Shown here one piece after another: positions 61,392 through 64,000 of a stretch of 64,000 nt of DNA (positions are counted from its first letter, which is position 1; each line of letters opens with the position of its first letter). This stretch comes from Acidobacteriota bacterium (GTDB lineage: Bacteria; Acidobacteriota; UBA890; WLXD01). The position numbers and the translations under genes were made by a program. The stretch is from contig WLXD01000001.1 of NCBI GenBank assembly GCA_012103255.1, positions 620,001 through 684,000 on the forward strand, given 5' to 3'. The notes beneath the pieces were generated by a model that worked only from the letters and a program-made list of their open reading frames with translations, searched no databases and had not been told where the DNA came from.

Positions 61392-61945
61392 CGGGTACGT
61401 CGCCGGTCGAGCCCACGCGCCCACCTCAACACCACGCTGGCGCCCACGGTCATCAGTCCGGCAATAGCGTTGAAACCGATGTCGATCGGGTCGAAGACGC
61501 GATCGGGAAGAACCGACTGGACGAGTTCGTCGAACAGGCCGAGCACCGCCGTGAGGGCGATCGCGAGGATCGCCGGTCGCAAGGCGCTTCGACCAACCTC
61601 GCGTCGTTCCAGTAACGCCTCGTTAATCAGGACGGCGACGAGCCCGTATTCGAACAGATGGGTTCGTTCGGGAATGCTGACTCTCAGGAAAGTCATCCCG
61701 AAGATCAGGCCGATTCCCAGCAGCGCCCAGAGCTCGCGCAGGCCTCGGCGTCGAGTCAGCGCGAGCGCTGCCATCGATCCTAGCAGCGTGAAGAAGGCAA
61801 GCGCGAAGGCGCCGTCGACCATCGGACGAAACTCTCGGAGCAGCTCGGTCAGTACGCCGGCGAGCGGAAGAGTTGCCCAGATGGCCGCCAGGGCGACAAG
61901 CACGCCAAACCACAGACGACGCTCCCGGGCAGTGGTTGTTGGCAT
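61388..61945 (-). CDS. VanZ-like membrane protein
   Basis: A 185-residue integral membrane protein. Segments: LWFGVLVALAAIWATLPL, FALAFFTLLGSMAALALT, ELWALLGIGLIFGMTFL, ALRPAILAIALTAVLGLFDELVQSV and IGFNAIAGLMTVGASVVL. The middle motif HLFEYGLVAVLINEAL and FDELVQ...DIGFNAIA match VanZ-like domains, whose role is uncertain (teicoplanin resistance in VanZ). It stands alone behind two tandem dyads. Confidence 0.72.
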   Translation of the reverse strand: MPTTTARERRLWFGVLVALAAIWATLPLAGVLTELLREFRPMVDGAFALAFFTLLGSMAALALTRRRGLRELWALLGIGLIFGMTFLRVSIPERTHLFEYGLVAVLINEALLERREVGRSALRPAILAIALTAVLGLFDELVQSVLPDRVFDPIDIGFNAIAGLMTVGASVVLRWARGLDRRRTR

Positions 61946-61976
61946 ATCGGCGCGGGTTCAGGGTCGACGTGAATTC

Positions 61977-62018
61977 GTTGACGCTGTCAACATAGTCGAT
62001 AAAGTTGACGACGTCAAC
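61977..62018. promoter_or_regulatory. Tandem 15-base dyads upstream of the VanZ-like gene
   Basis: GTTGAC-GCT-GTCAAC (61977-61991) and GTTGAC-GAC-GTCAAC (62004-62018) are nearly identical perfect dyads 27 bases apart. They lie 32-73 bases upstream of the VanZ-like start on the minus strand. This looks like two binding sites for one dimeric regulator; none is encoded adjacent. Confidence 0.5.
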
Positions 62019-62065
62019 ACTGATCGCGAACGCACGCCAACCCCAGAAGGGTTGGTCGTTGGCGA

Positions 62066-63490
62066 CTAGTCCTGCTTGAACTCCGCCACGAGCGTGCTCA
62101 CGGAGTCCTTGGCGTCGCCAAGGAGCATCCGGGTGTTGTCGCGGAAGAACAGCGGGTTGCCGATGCCGGCGTAGCCGGCGCCGAGCGACCGCTTCAGCAC
62201 GAACGTCGTGCGTGCCTTGTCGACGTCGATGATGGGCATGCCGTAGATCGGGCTGGTGTCGTCCTCGCGGGCGGCCGGGTTCACGACATCATTCGCGCCG
62301 ATCACCATGCAGACGTCAACCGTCTCGATGATCGGGTTCACGTCGTCGGGTTCCACCAGCTGCTCGTAGGGAACGTTCGCCTCAGCGAGCAGCACGTTCA
62401 TGTGGCCCGGCATACGACCGGCCACCGGGTGGATGGCGTACTTCACTTCGCAACCGTTCTCTTCGAGCATGTCGCCAAGCTCGCGGACGGCGTGCTGGGC
62501 CTGCGCCACGGCCATGCCGTATCCAGGCACGATCACCACGCTGCTCGCCGCCTCGAGCACGAGGAACGCGTCCTCGGCGTTGATGACCTTGGCCTCGCCT
62601 TCGTTCTTCTTGCCCGGGCCGCCACTCGTGGTCGAGCCGAAGCCAGAGAACAGAACGTTGCTGAGCGAGCGGTTCATCGCCTTGCACATGATCGTCGTCA
62701 GAATCAGGCCGGATGCACCGACCAGCGCACCCGAAACGATCAGAACCTTGTTCACGATGATGAAGCCGGTGGCGCATGCCGCCAGACCCGAGTAGCTGTT
62801 GAGCAGGGCGATCACGACGGGCATGTCAGCGCCGCCGATGCCGATCACCGCAAGGATGCCGAGTAGCAATCCGGTGGCCACAACCACCAGGAAGATGTCG
62901 TACTTGGCCGTCATCAGCGGATCGGCCAGGTCGCCGACCATCGAGAACGCGATGCCGGCGCCCACAGCGACGAGTAGCAACAGCACATTGAAGGCCTGCT
63001 GACCCGGGAAGAGCATCGGCCGTCCGGGCATCTTGCCGGAAAGCTTGCCCCACGCGACGATGCTGCCGGTGAAGGTCAGTCCGCCGATAAGCGAGGCTAA
63101 GAAGATCGACCCCAGGGTGAACGAGCTGTAGCCCACCACGCCGGAGTTCGTCGTCTCGACGAAGGTCTGGTGGAACTCGGCCCAGCCGACGAGCAGCGAT
63201 GCGATACCGCCGGTGCCGTTGAACAGGGCCACCATTTCAGGCATGCCGGTCATCGCGACGGTCTTGGCCGCGAAGAGTCCAACACCGCCACCGATCACCA
63301 GGCCGGCGACGATGTAGGTGTAGTCGAGGCCGCCATAGAGCAGCGTCGCAACGAGGGCGATAAGCATGCCCATCGATGAGAGTTGGTTGCCACGCTGTGC
63401 CGTATCCGCCTTCGAGAGCATCTTCAGCCCGAAGACGAACAGCACCGCTGCCGCGATGTACGCAATATCGATCAGAAAGGGGGACAGCAT
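62066..63490 (-). CDS. pntB: NAD(P) transhydrogenase subunit beta
   Basis: A 474-residue PntB. The N-terminal half holds membrane helices (FLIDIAYIAAAVLFVFGLKML, ALVATLLYGGLDYTYIVAGLV, MVALFNGTGGIASLLVGWAEF). The C-terminal NADP-binding domain has VVIVPGYGMAVAQAQHAVREL, VKYAIHPVAGRMPGHMNVLLAEANVPY, CMVIGANDVVNPAAREDDTSPIYGMPIIDV and FVLKRSLGAGYAGIGNPLF. It couples proton entry to NADPH formation from NADH. The start overlaps the stop of pntAB by one base (TGATG). Confidence 0.97.
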   Translation of the reverse strand: MLSPFLIDIAYIAAAVLFVFGLKMLSKADTAQRGNQLSSMGMLIALVATLLYGGLDYTYIVAGLVIGGGVGLFAAKTVAMTGMPEMVALFNGTGGIASLLVGWAEFHQTFVETTNSGVVGYSSFTLGSIFLASLIGGLTFTGSIVAWGKLSGKMPGRPMLFPGQQAFNVLLLLVAVGAGIAFSMVGDLADPLMTAKYDIFLVVVATGLLLGILAVIGIGGADMPVVIALLNSYSGLAACATGFIIVNKVLIVSGALVGASGLILTTIMCKAMNRSLSNVLFSGFGSTTSGGPGKKNEGEAKVINAEDAFLVLEAASSVVIVPGYGMAVAQAQHAVRELGDMLEENGCEVKYAIHPVAGRMPGHMNVLLAEANVPYEQLVEPDDVNPIIETVDVCMVIGANDVVNPAAREDDTSPIYGMPIIDVDKARTTFVLKRSLGAGYAGIGNPLFFRDNTRMLLGDAKDSVSTLVAEFKQD

Positions 63491-63789
63491 CAGCCTTCTC
63501 CCTGACCCTTCTTGCGGAACATGCCGAGCATGCGGTCGGTGACGAGATACCCGCCCACGACATTGACGGCCGCGCAGGCGACGGCCGCGGTACCAAGGAC
63601 CGCGGTAATCGTCTCGTTACCGCTCGAGAGCGACAGCACAGCACCTACAACGGTGATGCCGGAGATGGCGTTCGATCCACTCATGAGCGGCGTGTGCAAC
63701 TGCGAAGGCACGCGCGAGATGAGCTCGAATCCGAGGAAGATGCTGAGCATCAGGATGAACAGCAGGAAAACTGTTGTTTGGGCGTCCAT
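63490..63789 (-). CDS. pntAB: NAD(P) transhydrogenase alpha subunit, membrane part
   Basis: A 99-residue membrane protein, the C-terminal membrane portion of PntA as a separate gene (PntAB or alpha-2). It has TVFLLFILMLSIFLGFELISRVPSQLHTPLMSGSNAISGI (split here: LGFELISRVPSQLHTPLMS), then VVGAVLSLSSG and AVACAAVNVVGGYLVTDRML. It lies between pntAA and pntB, so the enzyme is of the three-subunit bacterial type. Confidence 0.95.
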   Translation of the reverse strand: MDAQTTVFLLFILMLSIFLGFELISRVPSQLHTPLMSGSNAISGITVVGAVLSLSSGNETITAVLGTAAVACAAVNVVGGYLVTDRMLGMFRKKGQGEG

Positions 63790-63818
63790 GTTTGACCTGG
63801 CTGGTTGGATTCGGCTGA

Positions 63819-64000
63819 TTAGTTGCCCGCGTATGCCTTCTGCAGCATCTCGCTGGTGACCGCGCCGTCGTTGGTGACGAGCGCGCCCGCCATGATTTCG
63901 TCTTCCGTATCGAGCTTCAGTTCCTTGGCTTCCTCATCCCAGAAGTGCTGGATGAAGTTCATCAGGTTGCTCGAGTACATCTGGCTGGCGTGCAGCGCCA
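63819..64000 (-). CDS. pntAA: NAD(P) transhydrogenase alpha subunit, NAD-binding part (C-terminal end only)
   Basis: The minus strand is open from the window edge to TAA at 63821-63819. The last residues read LHASQMYSSNLMNFIQHFWD, then TEDEIMAGALVTNDGAVTSEML, ending QKAYAGN. This matches the C-terminus of the soluble NAD(H)-binding subunit (PntAA). It is followed by pntAB after 29 bases. The rest of the gene lies beyond the window. Confidence 0.88.
   Translation of the reverse strand, partial: ALHASQMYSSNLMNFIQHFWDEEAKELKLDTEDEIMAGALVTNDGAVTSEMLQKAYAGN

Overview
The window comes from a GC-rich Gram-negative bacterium. Outer-membrane and envelope proteins (CopB, a TolC-type factor, an RND pump, several signal-peptide proteins) and Tat substrates are present. 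Four PadR regulator / duplicated-permease (ADOP) cassettes, propeller lipoproteins, a Planctomycetes-type membrane-bound dehydrogenase lipoprotein, DUF4331 and a P1 peptidase point to Acidobacteriota or a relative such as Gemmatimonadota. That placement is inference from gene content. No phage, insertion sequence, CRISPR array or rRNA was seen.

Layout. 1-4115 (minus): the start of an ADOP permease with its PadR and two operator dyads, a VapBC pair, a polyphosphate operon (two PPK2-type genes plus a CYTH protein), and a tail relic of an amidohydrolase. 4250-10200: a beta-barrel protein, a DUF4214 protein, a propeller/pseudo-esterase fusion, a propeller lipoprotein and tRNA-Ser(GGA). 10314-19843: a second VapBC pair with its own operator, P1 peptidase, glycosyltransferase, SLC13/TrkA-C transporter, Met-rich secreted protein, homoserine dehydrogenase with a SWIM-like partner, AhpD-like protein and small envelope or regulatory proteins. 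20055-24887: a STAS protein, then carA-carB. 24955-31809: two PadR-ADOP cassettes around a VOC protein. 31842-36854: a DUF3179 gene with an in-frame TGA at the family cysteine, followed by a hairpin closely resembling the E. coli fdhF SECIS, i.e. a probable selenoprotein; then an ECF sigma / RskA anti-sigma / DUF4331 / TPR operon. 36856-42634 (minus): DoxX, M20 peptidase, and a copper operon (His-rich protein, CopA, CopB) ending in a frameshifted methyltransferase. 42710-51864: the fourth PadR-ADOP cassette, then a tightly coupled four-gene operon (ThuA, dehydrogenase-cupredoxin lipoprotein, PEP-hydrolase-like TIM barrel, Tm-1-like ATP-binding protein) of unknown pathway. 51865-57599 (minus): a tripartite RND efflux locus in which the pump has a +1 frameshift and runs in frame into the outer-membrane factor. 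57947-61391: an operon of BNR protein, ArsR-rhodanese, beta-carbonic anhydrase and SDR behind a nested dyad. 61388-64000 (minus): a VanZ-like protein with tandem promoter dyads and the proton-translocating transhydrogenase genes pntB, pntAB and the end of pntAA.

The most notable items are the selenocysteine DUF3179 gene, the four PadR-ADOP cassettes each carrying a different palindromic operator, and the ThuA-to-Tm-1 operon with an azurin-type copper site on its lipoprotein. Many genes overlap by ATGA, GTGA or TGATG, so translational coupling is common here. All positions and motifs were read by eye; no database search was run.
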